Of a stretch of DNA of 64,000 nucleotides, positions 1 to 12,288 are shown piece after piece. Made by a program: the position numbers and the translations under genes. The stretch is from Austropuccinia psidii (taxonomy: Eukaryota; Basidiomycota; Pucciniomycetes; Pucciniales; Sphaerophragmiaceae). The notes under the pieces are model-generated. The model saw only the letters and a program-made list of their open reading frames with translations, had not been told where the DNA came from and searched no databases. Each line of letters begins with the position of its first letter. Within the stretch, counting starts at the first letter, position 1. The stretch is from assembly GCA_023105745.1 (NCBI GenBank), contig JALGQZ010000017.1:2824001-2888000 (forward strand). The letters run 5' to 3'.

Positions 1-2
1 AT

Positions 3-3000
3 TATCTGGATAACCACTTCCCAAACTGGGAAAAAGAACTCTTGCCCACCAGGGCAAAGAACTTTAAAAGTGCATCTGAAAAGATGACCTCTATTGGGAC
101 AATTATCAAAGAGATAATTATACCCCACAGAAAAGGTAATATCAGACTCAACCCAGAGTTTGTAGCGCTTGAAGATGCCCACATCCAAGGGTTTTTACTG
201 GGAACAGATTACCAGAGGATGTATGGCATAGATATTTACAATAGTAAAAATAGGCATATTACCATTGGTACTAACAAGGAAAAGAAATTTTCTCTTGATA
301 TATACCAGATATCTTCTCAGGACCCACTGGAAGAACTTCTGAGAGAATTCAGAGAGGGACAGTTTAGCACTACCCTCACCAGTAAACAAAAACTGAGTTT
401 ACTAAAGATGCTGAGGAAGAATAGACCAGCATTTGCCATTGGTGAAGAACCATTAGGAAAGATCAAAGGCCATGATATAGAACTATATCTGGATGTAGAA
501 AGGCCTTATCCACCCATGTTAAGGAGACCTCCTTACCCAGCAAGTCTGGAGACCAGGAAAGAGATTGATAAACACATCAATGAACTCCTGGACATGGATG
601 TCATCAGGAAGATTGGACATAATGAAATAGTGGAAATCACCACTCCTGTCCTGATCACCTGGCTTGATGGCAAGTCTAGATTGTGTGGAGACTTCAGAGC
701 CCTGAACAACTACACAAAAGCAGACAGGTACCCTATACCAAGGATACCTCATGCCTTGGATAAGCTAGCCAAAGCCAAATACATAACCAAGATGGATTGT
801 ATGAAGGGCTTCCACCAAAATGGAGTTAAACCAAACTCCATGAAATTACTCAGAATCATATGTCATATGGGCATATATGAGTATACCAGGATGCCATTTG
901 GCATCAAAAATGCACCAGCCCACTTCCAAAGGATGATGGACACCATATTTCAAGAAGAAATAATGGAAGGCTGGATGGTAGTATATATTTATGATATCAT
1001 TATATACTCAGAGACATGGGAAGACCATGTACAATACATAGACAGAGTGCTAAGTAAATGTACACCCATCAATCTGAAAATTTCACTTAAAAAGTGTAAT
1101 TTTGGCCAACAAGAGCTACTAGCTCTAGGACACAAAGTCTCAGGCCTTAGTCTGGCAATTGACCAGAACAAAGTAGCAGCAGTACTGCAAAAGCCAGTAC
1201 CAAAGAACATCAAAGAGATGCAATCTTTCCTTGGATTTGCTAGCTACTATAGAAACCACATCAAAAACTTTGCACACATAACTAGTAGTTTATACAAGTT
1301 ATGCTCAAAGGATGTAGTTTTTGAAATTACCAAGGAAAGAAGGGATGCATATGAGAGGATCAAATATGAACTCCCTAATGCACCTGTGCTCATCTTACCT
1401 GACTTTGAACTACCATTCAAGTTATACATAGATGCAGCATGCAGTCAAGGCCTAGGAGCAGCCCTTCACCAAAGACAAATTGTGGATGGTGAACCAAGAG
1501 AAGGTGTAATATGTTACATCTCCAGGCAGCTGAAAAATTCAGAAGCCAGGTATGGGGCCACCCAGACAGAATGTCTATGTCTAGTCTGGGCTCTAGAAAA
1601 ACTCCATTATTATTTGGAGGGTGCAGTCTTTGAAGTCTACACAGACTGCACAGCCTTGAAGTCTTTACTAAACATGAAGACTACCAATAGACACATGCTG
1701 AGATGGCAAATAGCCATCCAGGAGTATAGAGGGAACATGACCATCATATACAAGGAAGGTAAAAGCCATACCAATGCAGATGGCCTTAGCAGATGGCCAC
1801 TGGACAATGTCAAAAGCAATCCAGCTTATGACCCTGAAGTTGCTGCAAAAATTCCTATCCATTTTATGGAAATAAATAGGAAGAAGAACTTCAGATTCTC
1901 TGAATGGGCACCAGGGAGTGGTACCCTTGACAGTGGAAACACTGATTCAGAAGGGAAAGAAACCCCCATACTGGGAATAAGTTCCTCAGAACTGCACAAT
2001 GAATTTTTCAATGCAGTACTGAAATCTTATGCTAAACACAAACAGTGTAGCATACTACTCCAACTCCTTCAACAAAAATACAGGAGCCCAGAACTGGAAA
2101 CCCAGCTGGAGGAACCCTGGTTGAGGGCCTCTAAGGACAATAAATTCTTCCTTATAGATGGCCTGATTTATCACAGAGAAAAGCACACCAGTGCACTCAC
2201 AGTGATAGACAGAGACCACATCTCTTTAATCCTGCAGGAATGCCATGACTGCCCCTATATGGGACACAAGAGTGAGGACAGGACTAAAGAAAGGGTAGCA
2301 AGCACAGCTTGGTGGCCCAAGTGGGAGCAAGAGTTGAGTGAATACATCAACACTTGTGAAAGATGCCAAAAGGCAAATAGAAAACATGGGAAGAAATATG
2401 GGTTGCTTCAACACATAGAAGAACCCAAACACCCATGGGAAACCATCAACATGGACTGGGTCACAGGACTTGTCCCAGGAGGCAAAGAAAACTACAATGC
2501 CTGCCTAATCATAGTTGATAGGTTCAGCAAGAGCATGAGATGTCTACCATGCCATAAAGAGGACACAGCCATAGACACTGCTCTGTTATTTTGGAATAAC
2601 ATCATATCCACCTGTGGAGTCCCCAAGATCATAATTAGTGATAGGGACCCAAAATTCACATCTGAATTTTGGACCAATTTATATGACATGCTAGGCACCA
2701 AGCTTGCTTTTTCCACAGCTTACCATCCACAAACAGATGGCCTAGCTGAGAGGATGATCCAAACAATGGAGGACATCCTCAGGAGGTTCTGTGCCTATGG
2801 CATGGAATATAAGGACCATGAGGGATATACCCATGATTGGGTCACCCTCTTACCAGCAGTCCAACTGGCTTATAATACAAGCCAACACTCTACCACAGGA
2901 AAAACACCTGCACTGGTAGAGAAAGGGTGGAATCCCCTGTTACCTGTGGATCACTTGAAGAAGAATCTTCTGACCATCCACCCCACAGCCAAAGACTTCC

Positions 3001-3569
3001 ATGATATGTGGAAGAAAGCCTGTGATACTGCAGCCAAATGCATAGCTGAACCCAAAGAGTACAATAAACAGAGGTGGGATAAATCACATATGGAACCTGA
3101 CTTCAAGGAAGGGGACCAGGTGTTAGTGTCTACACTGAACTTTAACAATCTCAAAGGACCCAAGAAAATGAGAGACTCATTTGTAGGGCCCTTCACTATC
3201 ATTAAATTGATAGGGAAGAATGCAGTAGAGGTCAAGCTCACTGAGGAGTTTTCTAGGAAACACCCAGTCTTTCCAGTAAGCCTGGTGAAACCATACTTCC
3301 AAACAGAGGAGGATAAATTCCCCTCCAGGAAGAAGAGCACCACTCCACCAGAAATAGTGGAAGTAGAATACTCTCCTGGACCTGTGAGTAAAATCATAAG
3401 GGCCAGAAAAATCAGACTTAATGGGAAGGATCAGAGACAATATCTAGTCAGATTCAAGAACCAGACAGCTGACAAAGACAAATGGTTGGCAGAGGATGCC
3501 ATACCAGATGGGAACCTTCATTTAAGGAGATTCAGAGCCTCTAGGAGGACTGAACAGTCTCATCAATGA
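3..3569 (+). CDS. Gypsy Pol polyprotein (RT, RNase H, integrase, chromodomain), 5' partial
   Basis: The frame is open from base 3 with no start, so this is the C-terminal ~1188 codons of a longer Pol; the first residues follow the protease region. Counting from base 3, domains in order are: RT (about 160-350), with the first catalytic Asp in [10 protein letters not shown]; RNase H (about 470-590; YIDAACS, TEC, YTDC); the integrase HHCC finger (about 745-790; HDCPYMGH then CERC); the integrase D,D-E core (about 815-915; MDWVTG, SDRDP, DGLAER); and a C-terminal chromodomain-like block (about 1130-1180; QYLVRFKN). The product would copy element RNA into DNA and integrate it. The RT active-site motif, normally YxDD, reads YIYD (Tyr codon 990-992). 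The frame is otherwise uninterrupted, but the enzyme should be inactive. The closest relatives here are A2 and, more distantly, D. Confidence 0.93.
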   Translation, partial: YLDNHFPNWEKELLPTRAKNFKSASEKMTSIGTIIKEIIIPHRKGNIRLNPEFVALEDAHIQGFLLGTDYQRMYGIDIYNSKNRHITIGTNKEKKFSLDIYQISSQDPLEELLREFREGQFSTTLTSKQKLSLLKMLRKNRPAFAIGEEPLGKIKGHDIELYLDVERPYPPMLRRPPYPASLETRKEIDKHINELLDMDVIRKIGHNEIVEITTPVLITWLDGKSRLCGDFRALNNYTKADRYPIPRIPHALDKLAKAKYITKMDCMKGFHQNGVKPNSMKLLRIICHMGIYEYTRMPFGIKNAPAHFQRMMDTIFQEEIMEGWMVVYIYDIIIYSETWEDHVQYIDRVLSKCTPINLKISLKKCNFGQQELLALGHKVSGLSLAIDQNKVAAVLQKPVPKNIKEMQSFLGFASYYRNHIKNFAHITSSLYKLCSKDVVFEITKERRDAYERIKYELPNAPVLILPDFELPFKLYIDAACSQGLGAALHQRQIVDGEPREGVICYISRQLKNSEARYGATQTECLCLVWALEKLHYYLEGAVFEVYTDCTALKSLLNMKTTNRHMLRWQIAIQEYRGNMTIIYKEGKSHTNADGLSRWPLDNVKSNPAYDPEVAAKIPIHFMEINRKKNFRFSEWAPGSGTLDSGNTDSEGKETPILGISSSELHNEFFNAVLKSYAKHKQCSILLQLLQQKYRSPELETQLEEPWLRASKDNKFFLIDGLIYHREKHTSALTVIDRDHISLILQECHDCPYMGHKSEDRTKERVASTAWWPKWEQELSEYINTCERCQKANRKHGKKYGLLQHIEEPKHPWETINMDWVTGLVPGGKENYNACLIIVDRFSKSMRCLPCHKEDTAIDTALLFWNNIISTCGVPKIIISDRDPKFTSEFWTNLYDMLGTKLAFSTAYHPQTDGLAERMIQTMEDILRRFCAYGMEYKDHEGYTHDWVTLLPAVQLAYNTSQHSTTGKTPALVEKGWNPLLPVDHLKKNLLTIHPTAKDFHDMWKKACDTAAKCIAEPKEYNKQRWDKSHMEPDFKEGDQVLVSTLNFNNLKGPKKMRDSFVGPFTIIKLIGKNAVEVKLTEEFSRKHPVFPVSLVKPYFQTEEDKFPSRKKSTTPPEIVEVEYSPGPVSKIIRARKIRLNGKDQRQYLVRFKNQTADKDKWLAEDAIPDGNLHLRRFRASRRTEQSHQ

Positions 3570-3581
3570 TGAGCCTTTTTT

Positions 3582-3591
3582 AGAGGGAGGG
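3582..3591 (+). other. A1 polypurine tract
   Basis: A purine run, AGAGGGAGGG, lies two bases before the 3' LTR and just after the pol stop codon. This is the position and composition expected of the plus-strand DNA primer in LTR retrotransposons. Confidence 0.8.
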
Positions 3592-3593
3592 TA

Positions 3594-5022
3594 TGTCAGC
3601 CTGTGACTCAAAACCAGAGCACAAGCATGACAGCCAAAATACCATAAACCAATGGTATAGCCAAGATACCACCAAAACATGGAACTGAGCCAAATTAGCT
3701 CAGAAGGTATCAAAAGAAAGAGGAAACTCACCCCTTTCTGAAAATATAAGTCCCATCACCATAGGACAAGAAATAACAAAGTTATTCCTGCTCAAAGTTA
3801 TTGCTGAGCATAAACCTTAATTTTCACCTCTCATCTAAAATCTAGAAGGAGAGGCTTAACCCCATCAAATGGGTATTCAAAATGAAGCTCTAAGCCAGGG
3901 CTATTCAATGGTGCCAGCCAAACTGAGCTAGCACCAGTATTACTTGAGTTATGGTCAAATTCAGACCAAATAAGGGTGAACAAAACATTCACCTCTCATC
4001 TAACTTTTACAGTTTTAGTGTGAGATACTTAAAGTGGGGTCTTTTTGGAAAGAGCACAATCAGGGCTATCTGATGGTGCCTTCCATTTCCTCATAACTCA
4101 ACTACAACAGAAGTTATTGGCCAAACAAGCTTAATACAGCTTTTGACCAGACCACGCCACTGTACAAAAATACTTGTACATGGGATAACTTTGTCATATT
4201 TAATGATAACCATGTCAAGTTGGGTACCATTGTGTAGAGCTCATACAGGGCTATTCAATGAACCAACTTTGAGCTTGATATCTCAAAAACTGACAGAGTT
4301 ATGACCATTTTAAGGTCAAAATCCCACCTGTTGTCAGATACAGCCTTACCATGGGATAATATCCCATAACCATGAATATGAGGTGTCAAATAGACGGAGA
4401 AGCATGTTTTTACTTCAATACCTCATATGTCAGTCAATACTGGGGTCCCATACAGTCTCTGTACAGCATTCTATGCGTCATACACGTCAGAATCAGGCTG
4501 TGAGGTCCCCAGATGAAAATTTTCACCCTGTATTGGTGAAAACTGCCCAGATGTGGTTTCAAAACCACATCTGAGCCCAATACAGGGTATACAGGCTGTT
4601 TGCAAACCACAAGCCTGTCCTGGAGAGTGAAAAATCTTCACTTCCTCTACGTGGAAAGGTCTAGCAGCCTTTCCACCTCAATTTCAGGATAAAAGGAGGG
4701 CTTTTCACAGCCAAAACCCTTTCCTCATCCTTCTCTTGAATAACCTACGTAGTAAACTGTCAAAAACAGGTTTACTCTTGGTTAATAATCAGGTATAATT
4801 ATAATCTTAATTATTGTAGACTCTATTATTGTAATCCAACAGATAAAGCCTGCACCCAGGGTTCTCAATAGCGCTCACCACCACTATTCCTCAATAGTAG
4901 AACCCTTTTATTTTATTATAAAACCCTTATAAATCTTTTTAAAATCATTTTCTGCCGTGTCACATACACAGTTAAAGTTGTAATTAGCCTAGTTATACCT
5001 TTATCATAGTATCATCCTGACA
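3594..5022 (+). mobile_element. A1 3' LTR (family A, 1429 bp)
   Basis: The boundaries are TGTCAGCC at the left and CCTGACA at the right. They were confirmed by comparison with the A2 5' LTR (13050-15184, opposite strand, about 1410 bp after removing a nested insertion) and the truncated copy at 6178-7590. The LTR carries a TATA-like GGATAAAAGG near 4689, followed by a TCTTC-rich stretch, consistent with a promoter. It also contains a strong hairpin annotated separately. ORFs inside it are short and are not conserved as proteins. Confidence 0.92.
4526..4587. repeat. Nested inverted repeat in family A LTR
   Basis: Outer arms CCCTGTATTGG (4526-4536) and CCAATACAGGG (4577-4587) enclose inner arms CAGATGTGGTTT (4548-4559) and AAACCACATCTG (4562-4573), which are separated by two bases. 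The inner palindrome is kept in the other A LTR copies near 7105 and 13485. It could fold in the RNA or serve as a symmetric protein-binding site. Confidence 0.8.
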
Positions 5023-5697
5023 TTACATATGTAATTCAATTGAATTGTACAGTACAATACAGTAATAACTGACACCTCATATGTAAATCAAAGTTCACTT
5101 ATGTAATACATGCGCACATTTTGACATTTCAATTGAATTCAATTTAAAATACTTCAATTCCTCATAACTTTTAACTAAACACAACACCTCAATTTTAACA
5201 CAAAAATTGATGGTTAACACCACATGTGGTGTGAATTAAATTAAATTTCTGAGGATTTTCAACTTTTGTATTGAAAATACTAAAAACTTAATTTAAGCTT
5301 ATTTAGAGTTGAGTTACAAGAATTTCACTCACAGGTGACCCCACCCGATTTTTATGAGGAATCCAATGGTGAAATAATTTTTATATGTTTATTTATTGGA
5401 TAAAAAGCTATAATAATCTGTATTTAACTTTTTTCCAAATTTATTTTTTTTTTCACAATTTTGTTAAAATTTCATTTTTGCTTAATTTTTTCAAGTATTA
5501 AGGTAATTTTATAATTCCAAAATTTAATGTAATTTCATTTTTAAATTGTAATTAAATTTTTTATTTTGAATATAATTTTTATATTTATATTTTTATTTTT
5601 ATTTTAATAATATAAATAAATTTATTTTATTTATATTTATATGTTAGTTTTGTATTTTTGGTCTTTTGGGTATATGAAATTACCTCTAAGGCTCACA
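5023..5697 (-). mobile_element. E-family LTR fragment (E2)
   Basis: Reverse complement of the first ~675 bases of the E-family LTR seen at 42373-44215. Its sense start, TGTGAGCCTTAGAGG, is at 5697 and its 3' part is missing. It is extremely AT-rich around 5430-5640. It sits inside an A-family LTR fragment on its right (5698 onward) and is cut on its left by A1, so it is the middle layer of a three-step nest. Confidence 0.85.
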
Positions 5698-6177
5698 GTT
5701 TTAGGCAAAAGCTGTATTGGGCTTGTTTGCCCCATAACGTTTGATCTATTTGAGATATGAGAAAATGGATGACACCATCAAATAGCCCTTATTGTGCTCT
5801 TTCCAAAAATACCCCACTTCAGGTATCTCACACTAAAACTGCAAAAGGTATATGAGAGGTGAATGTTTTATTCACCCTTATTTGGCCTGAATTTGACCAT
5901 AACTTCTGTAATACTGGTGCTAGCTCAGTTTTGTTGGTACCATTGGATATTCCTGGCTTAAAGCTCAGTTTTCATACCCATTTGATGGGGTTAGGCATCT
6001 TACTCCGTATTTCAGATGAGAGGTGAAAATTAAGGTTTATGCTCAGCAATAACTTTGTTATTCTTGGTCCTATGATGATGAGACTTTTATATTTGGAAAG
6101 GGGTGAGTTTTGTCTTTTGTTTGATACCTTTTGAGCTGATTTGGCTCAGCTCCATTTTCTGGTGGAATCTTGGCTAT
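5698..6177 (-). mobile_element. Family A LTR fragment, minus orientation
   Basis: Matches the minus-oriented A2 LTR from about 13898 to about 15118, skipping the H1 insertion there. It starts directly after the E2 terminus. It ends at a junction with a plus-oriented A LTR, having lost roughly its first 70 sense bases. Confidence 0.8.
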
Positions 6178-7590
6178 GCACAAGCATGACAGCCAAAATA
6201 CCATAAACCAATGGTATACCCAACAAACTACCAAAACATGGAGATGAGCCAAATTAGCTCAAAAGGTATCAAAAGAAAGGGGAAACTCACCCCTTCCCAA
6301 ATATACAATTCCCATCATCATAGGACAAAGGATAACAATGTTATTCCTGCTCAAAGTTGTTGCTGAGCATAAACCTTAATTTTCACCTCTCATCTGAAAT
6401 ACAGAGTAAGAGGCTTAACCCCATCAAATGGGTATGCAAAAGGAAGCTATAAGTCAGGGCTATTCAATGGTTCCAGAAAAACTGAGCTAGCAGCAGTATA
6501 ACAGAAGGTATGGTCAACTTCAGGCCAAATAAGGGTGAACAAAACATTCACCTCCCATCTAACTTCTACAGTTTTAGTGTGACATACCTAAAGTGGGGGC
6601 TTTTTGGAAAGAGAACAATCGGGGCTATCTGATGGTGTCATCAATTTTCTCATATCTCAACTAGAATAAAAGTTATGGGGCAAACAAGCCCAATACAGCC
6701 TTTGCCTAAAACACACATAAGTACAAAATATCTTGTATATGGGATCACTTTGCCATATTGAATGATAACAATATCAAATAAGGTACCGTTGTGTAGAGCA
6801 TATACAGGGCTACACACTGAACCAATTTTGAGGTTGATATCTCAAGAACTGACAAAGGTATGGCTGTTTTAAGGTCAAAATCCCACAGTTTGGCCAATAC
6901 AGCCTTACCATGGGATAATATCCCATAACCATGATTATGAGGTGTCAAACAGACAAAGACACATGTTTATACTTCAATACCTCATAAGTCAGTCAATCCT
7001 GGGGTCCCATAAAGTTTCTGTACAGCATGCTACATGTCATACACGTCAGAAGAAGGCTATGTGGTCCCCAGATCAAATTCTTCACCCTGTATTGGTGAGA
7101 ACTGCCCAGATGTGGTTTCAAAACCACATCTGAGCCCAATACAGGCAATACAGGCCTTTGCAAACCACAATCCTTTCTCATAGAGTGAAAAAATCTTCAA
7201 TTCCTCTATGTGGAAAGGTCTAGCAGCCTTTCCACCCCATTTCAGGCTAAACGAAGGGCTTTTCACAGCCAGAAAATCTTTCCACATCCTGTTCTTAAAT
7301 TCCTACGTAGTACAACTGTCAAAAATAGTTATACCATTGGAAAAAAAACAGGTGTAATTATAATATGAATTATTTTAGCCTTTCTTATTGTCATCCAACA
7401 GGTAAAGCTGCACCCAGGGCTTTCAAAAGCGCTCACCACCACTATTTTATAATAGTAAAGCCCTTTTAATGTTATTATAAACCCTTATTATCAATCAACA
7501 CTTTATTTCTTAGTCTTTTATCATGTATCACAGTCATAGTTAAAGCTGTAAATAGCCTAATTACCATATATACATAGACTCAACCTGACA
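6178..7590 (+). mobile_element. Family A LTR, plus orientation, slightly 5' truncated
   Basis: Matches the A1 3' LTR from about 3618 to its end at CCTGACA, so only ~25 bases are missing at the left. To its right the sequence passes straight into the integrase region of A2, which runs on the opposite strand. I see no leader or primer site, and no matching duplication at the left. It looks like the product of insertion plus deletion or recombination, not a clean solo LTR. Confidence 0.8.
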
Positions 7591-9910
7591 TCTCCCATAT
7601 AGGGGCAGTCATGACATTCCTGTAGGATCAGAGAGATGTGGTCTCTGTCTACCACTGTGCGTGCACTTGTGTGTTTTTCTCTGTGGTAGAGCAGGCCATC
7701 TACAAGGAAGAACTTTTTATCCTTATAGGCCCTCAACCAGGGTTCTTTCAGCTGGGATTCCAGTTCTGGACTCTGTTAATTTTGTTGAAAGAGTTGTAGT
7801 AATATGCCACACTGTTTGTGTTGGGCATAAGACTTCAGTACTGCACTGAAAAATTCATTGTGCAATTCTGAGGAACTTATTCCCAGTATGGGAGTTTTTG
7901 TTCCTTCTGAATCAGTGTTTCCACTGTAAAGGGTACTACTTCCTTGTTCCCATTCAGAGAATCTGAAGTTCTTCCTCCTATCTATTTCCATGAAATGGAT
8001 AGGGATCTTGGCTGCAACTTCAGGGTCATAAGCTGGATTGCTCCGGACATTATCCAGTGGCCATCTGCTAAGGCCATCTGCATTGTTATTACTTTTACCT
8101 TCTTTGTATATTATGGTCATATTCACTCTATACTCCTGGATGGCTATTTTCCATCTCAGCATGTGTCTATTTGTAGTCTTCATGTTCAGTAAAGACTTCA
8201 AGGCTGTGCAGTCTGTGTAGACTTCAAACACTGCACCCTCCAGATAATAATGGAGTTTTTCCAGACCCCAGACTAAGCATAGACGTTCAGTCTGAGTGGC
8301 CCCATACCTGGCTTCTGAATCTTTCAGTTGCCTATAGATGTAACATATTACTCCCTCTCTTGGTTCACCATCTACAATTTGTCTTTGGTGAAGGGCTGGT
8401 CCTAAGCCTTGGCTACATGCGGCATCTATGTATAACTTGAGTGTTAGTTCAAACTCAGGCAAGATGAGCACAGGTGCATTTGTGAGTTCATATTTGAGCC
8501 TATCATATTCATCCCTACTTTCCTTGGTAATTTCAAAAACTACATCTTTTGAACATAACTTGTATAAAGTACTGGTTATGTGGGCAAAATTCTTGATGTG
8601 GTTTCTATAGTAGCTAGCAAACCCAAACAAAGATTGCATCTCTTTTATGCTCTTTGGTACTGGCATTTGCAGTACTGCTGCTAATTTCTTCTGGTCAACT
8701 TCCAGACTGAGACCTGAGACCTTATGTCTTAGAGCTAGTAGCTCTTGTTAGCCAAAATTACACTTATTCAGTGAAATTTTAAGATTGATGGGTGTACATT
8801 TACTTAGCACTCTGTCTATGTATTGTGCATGGTCTTCCCATCTCTCTGAGTATATAATGATATTATCAATATATACCACCATCCAGCCTTTCAATATTTC
8901 TTCTTGAAATATTGTGTCCATCATCCTTTGGAAGTGGGCTGGTGCATTTTTGATGCCAAATGCCATCCTGGTATACTCATATATGCCCATATGGAATATT
9001 ATTCTGAGCAATTTCATTGAGTTTGGTTTAAATACATTTTGGTGGAAGCCTTTCATACAATCCATTTTGGTTATGTATTTGGCTTTTGCCAGTTTATCCA
9101 AGGAATGCAGTATCCTGGGTATAGGGTACCTGTCTGCTTTTGTGTAGTTATTCAGAGCTCTGAAGTCTCCACAAAGTCTAGACTTGCCATAATACCAGGT
9201 GATTAGGACAGAAGTCGTTATTCCCACTATTTTATTATGTCCAATCTTTCTGATGACATCCATTTCCAGGAGTTCATTGATATGTTTTTCAATTCCTTTC
9301 CTGGTTTGCAGACTTTCTCGATAAGGAGGTCTCCTGAGCATGGGTGGATAAGGTCTTTCCACATCCAGATATAGTTCTATATCATGGCCTTTGATCTCTC
9401 CTAGTGGCTCTTCACCAATGGCAAATGCTGGTCTGTTCTTGCTCAGCATCTTCAGTAAACTCAGTTTTTGTTTACTGGTGAGGGTAGTGCTAAACTGGCC
9501 CTGTCTGAATTCATTCAGTAACTCCTCAAGTGGGTCATGGGTAGAGATTTGGTATATATCAAGTGAGAATTTCATCTCCCTGTTGGTACCAACAGTAATA
9601 TGCCTGTTTTTACTATTGTAAATATCTATGCCATACATCCTTTGGTAATCTGTTCCCAGAAAGAACCCTTGGATGTGGGCATCATCAAGCAATACAAACT
9701 CTGGGTTGAGCCTGATATTACCCTTCCTATGAGGTGTAATTATTTCTTCAAAAATTGTACCAACGGAAGTCATCTTTCCTCATGCACTCTTGAAGCTTTT
9801 TGCCTTGGTTGGCAAGAGCTGTTTTTCCCAATTTGGGAAGTGGGTATTCAGATAATTTCTGGCCACTATGGAGCAGTGTGCTCCAATATCAATCATCAAT
9901 GGATGTTGAG
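7591..9910 (-). pseudogene. A2 pol pseudogene (protease end, RT, RNase H, start of integrase)
   Basis: Closely related to the A1 Pol, on the other strand. The protease motif reads DIGA (about 9875-9890), where an aspartic protease has DTG or DSG. A small deletion at about 9780 shifts the frame just before the RT block (9773-8748). The RT active-site motif reads YIDN (Asn codon 8862-8864) in place of YIDD. A stop at about 8748 splits RT from the next block (8666-7776), which carries the end of RT and RNase H (YIDAACS, YTDC). Homology continues in other frames to the HHCC finger region at about 7600 and then stops. It cannot encode a working polymerase. Confidence 0.88.
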
Positions 9911-12288
9911 AATTGTCAATACAGACAGTCATTTTTGTGGCTGTTCCATGTATACATTTCATTCCTCTGGTTGGTGTGACCAGGAATGTTTGTGCATCTT
10001 GGGTATGATTGCACAAGTTTTTGTTGGCAGTATCCTGTGGCATCCCTGCTTCCAACTGTATGTCCTGACTTTCTAGTGGGGTTTCCTCTTGGTATTCTAC
10101 TATAAATTCTTCTCTTGGGTCTTGGGCATCATCAGATGGTACTCTGATGGCATCACCCATGGAGTCTGATTCAGAATCCTCTGTTGGGCATTCCTCCTCT
10201 GGGACTTCCTCAATGGCATAGAATTTTTCTTTGCCTTTAGACAGTTGTTGGCATAGTGGTCTGTTGAACCACAATTGTGACAAGAATTCCTCTTCTTTGC
10301 CACTTCTGAAATCCTTTCTTTGGGTTTGTCTTTAAACTCTACCCTGAAAGGTTGTTTCTCTTTGAAACCACTGCTCTTATATGGGGTGAATTTCACTATA
10401 TTAGTTCTTTTCCTTATGTCCTGTAAGGTATTTACAATGTCATCCAGAGTGCAATTTTGGTTGCATCTGCATTTTACTGCATGCTCTAGTTCTCCTGGCA
10501 GTTATTTCAGAACCTTGTGATTCCTCATTTGGATGTTCATGTGAGGATCAATGGCTTTAAGTCTTTTAGACTGTCTAAGAAGCCACTCATATGGATCTTT
10601 GTCCACAGGGTATTTGTCATTGTCAAATGATATGGTCTTTTGCCATATCCAGGTACCATTACTGTACTTTTGGATGATTTGACTCTTCAACCATGGCCAT
10701 TTTCTTCTGCCATGGATTTCTTTCATTTCTGTGTACCATATACTAGCATGACCTTTAAATGCTGTGTTCAGTCTAGCAGTAATCCAGTAATCTGGTATGC
10801 TTGGTACATCAATGAAGAGTCCATCAATATAATCTATGAGTTCCATATGATCATATTCTCCTGTTCCAGAGAATTTGGGCCAGCTTGAGGCCTCAGGAAG
10901 CTGTTTCGACGCTTCCTTCTCAGAATAAGACGTATTATCCCCATCCTGGTATTGTGATGGAGATCTTGCCTTATTCATCAACATGGAATCTGGTTTGATG
11001 TCATCTTGGTGATATGGATTATCCGTAACATGCCCTTGTGGTTGGGGCTTCATGCTATGGTAGACATTAAACAGTTTTTTTATTTCTTGATCCAGAAAAT
11101 CCCTGTCCCTTTTGCCATGGTGTCGTTCTTCAAAGACTAGATTCAGTCGTTTGTTGGTTTCTTCAGAGGCTTTGCTCAATTTAGGATTTTCTTATTAAAG
11201 AGTTTTAACAATTTTATCCATGGAGGCTGTTAATTTTTTCATCCTCTCATGGCTTGCCTCAAGTTCTGCAAACTGCTTTTGAGTTTGCTCAGCATATTGG
11301 GACATTTGTCACCACTGTGCATCACTGTTTAAGTTACTCTCAGGTGTGACAACATTATGTTCAATCTGAGTAGGGGTAATATTTCTATTAATGGGACTAC
11401 TGATTCTAGAGTTATTTACAACTACTTCTGGTTCTTGTACACTTCTTTCACCAAATCCAACAGCTTCCGGATCATGGGGTCTGACTCTCTCTTCCTCTGG
11501 TTTAAGGAGGTCTTGTTTTTGCCCTTGTTCCCATGTCTTCTCCTAGAAACTTCCTGGAATTGTGAAGAATGGTGACTCTTGGCCACTGATCTCCTGGTTT
11601 CTGAATGGTGTGAAACCACTGGAGAGCTGATTTGGCCTTCTCTATGTGAGCCTGAAGGAATCTGAGTATGCCCTGTCTGGGTCAGCTTTTCTTCTATAGC
11701 TTGGATAGTGGCTTGATTCTCCCTTATCCTGGTTGCCCTTGCCTCCAGGAGTCTAAACTTCCTGGTAGGATTCCAACCCTTGGTGATTACCATAAGGTCC
11801 TTGAAGTCTATCTCGTTGAGACAGATTTTCTGGAAACTTGCTCAAAGTTCTGCCCAGTGAGATGCCAGGTTGAACCTCTTGTTGTCCATGCTCCCTTGAA
11901 GTAAATCTTTGAGGAGTTGGTGGAGCTGAAGAACTTGATCCATGTCTTTCCTGTCCTCTGGTTTGAGGTTTCTGTTGAAATGGAGTGTGAATGGAAAGGT
12001 TGATATTATCTCCCTCATTGTTTTGCCAACCACCACTGTGTCCAAGGTGTCCTCCTCATGGTCTTCTGGTTCTAGACAAGCCTTCTCTGTCCTCTGGCTG
12101 GTTCCTTTGAAAGCCAAGGTCCCTGAGGTATACAGGTGACATGTCAGTGTTTGCAAGCAATCAAAAAACTTTATTTTCTTAGGGTACTTAACTTTTACTG
12201 TTCCTTGTACAGATTTTTTGTCTGCTGATTTGGGAAACTTACCTTTAGAGGTTACAACTGCGGTAATTATAGTAATTTTTCTGTACAA
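9911..12288 (-). pseudogene. A2 gag pseudogene
   Basis: Read from high to low coordinates, the open blocks are 12288-11842, 11793-11422, 11179-10502 and 10396-10100, followed by a frame change into the protease. The third block is a capsid-like segment with WPKFSGTGEYDHM and WLLRQSKRLKAIDP, matching the D gag. The fourth has a CCHC zinc knuckle, CHNCGSTDHYANNC (about 10282-10241), for RNA packaging. The second block contains a GWNP motif that also occurs in the D gag N-terminal part. At least three frame breaks make it non-functional. Confidence 0.82.

Larger units (their letters stand above)
1..5022 (+). mobile_element. Gypsy element A1, 5' truncated by window edge
   Basis: This is the 3' part of a Ty3/Gypsy LTR retrotransposon: a long pol frame, a polypurine tract and a complete 3' LTR that starts TGTCAG and ends CTGACA. 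The 5' LTR and gag lie before the window. The five bases after the LTR (TTACA, 5023-5027) run straight into an E-family LTR fragment, so A1 most likely inserted into that LTR, whose other half would lie to the left of the window. Confidence 0.9.

Noticed and set aside
2951..3397. 148-codon ORF antisense to A1 pol
   Set aside because: Shadow of the conserved integrase and chromodomain frame; no independent motif.
9600..10076. 158-codon plus-strand ORF over A2
   Set aside because: Antisense shadow of the A2 protease/RT region, which has clear homology on the minus strand.
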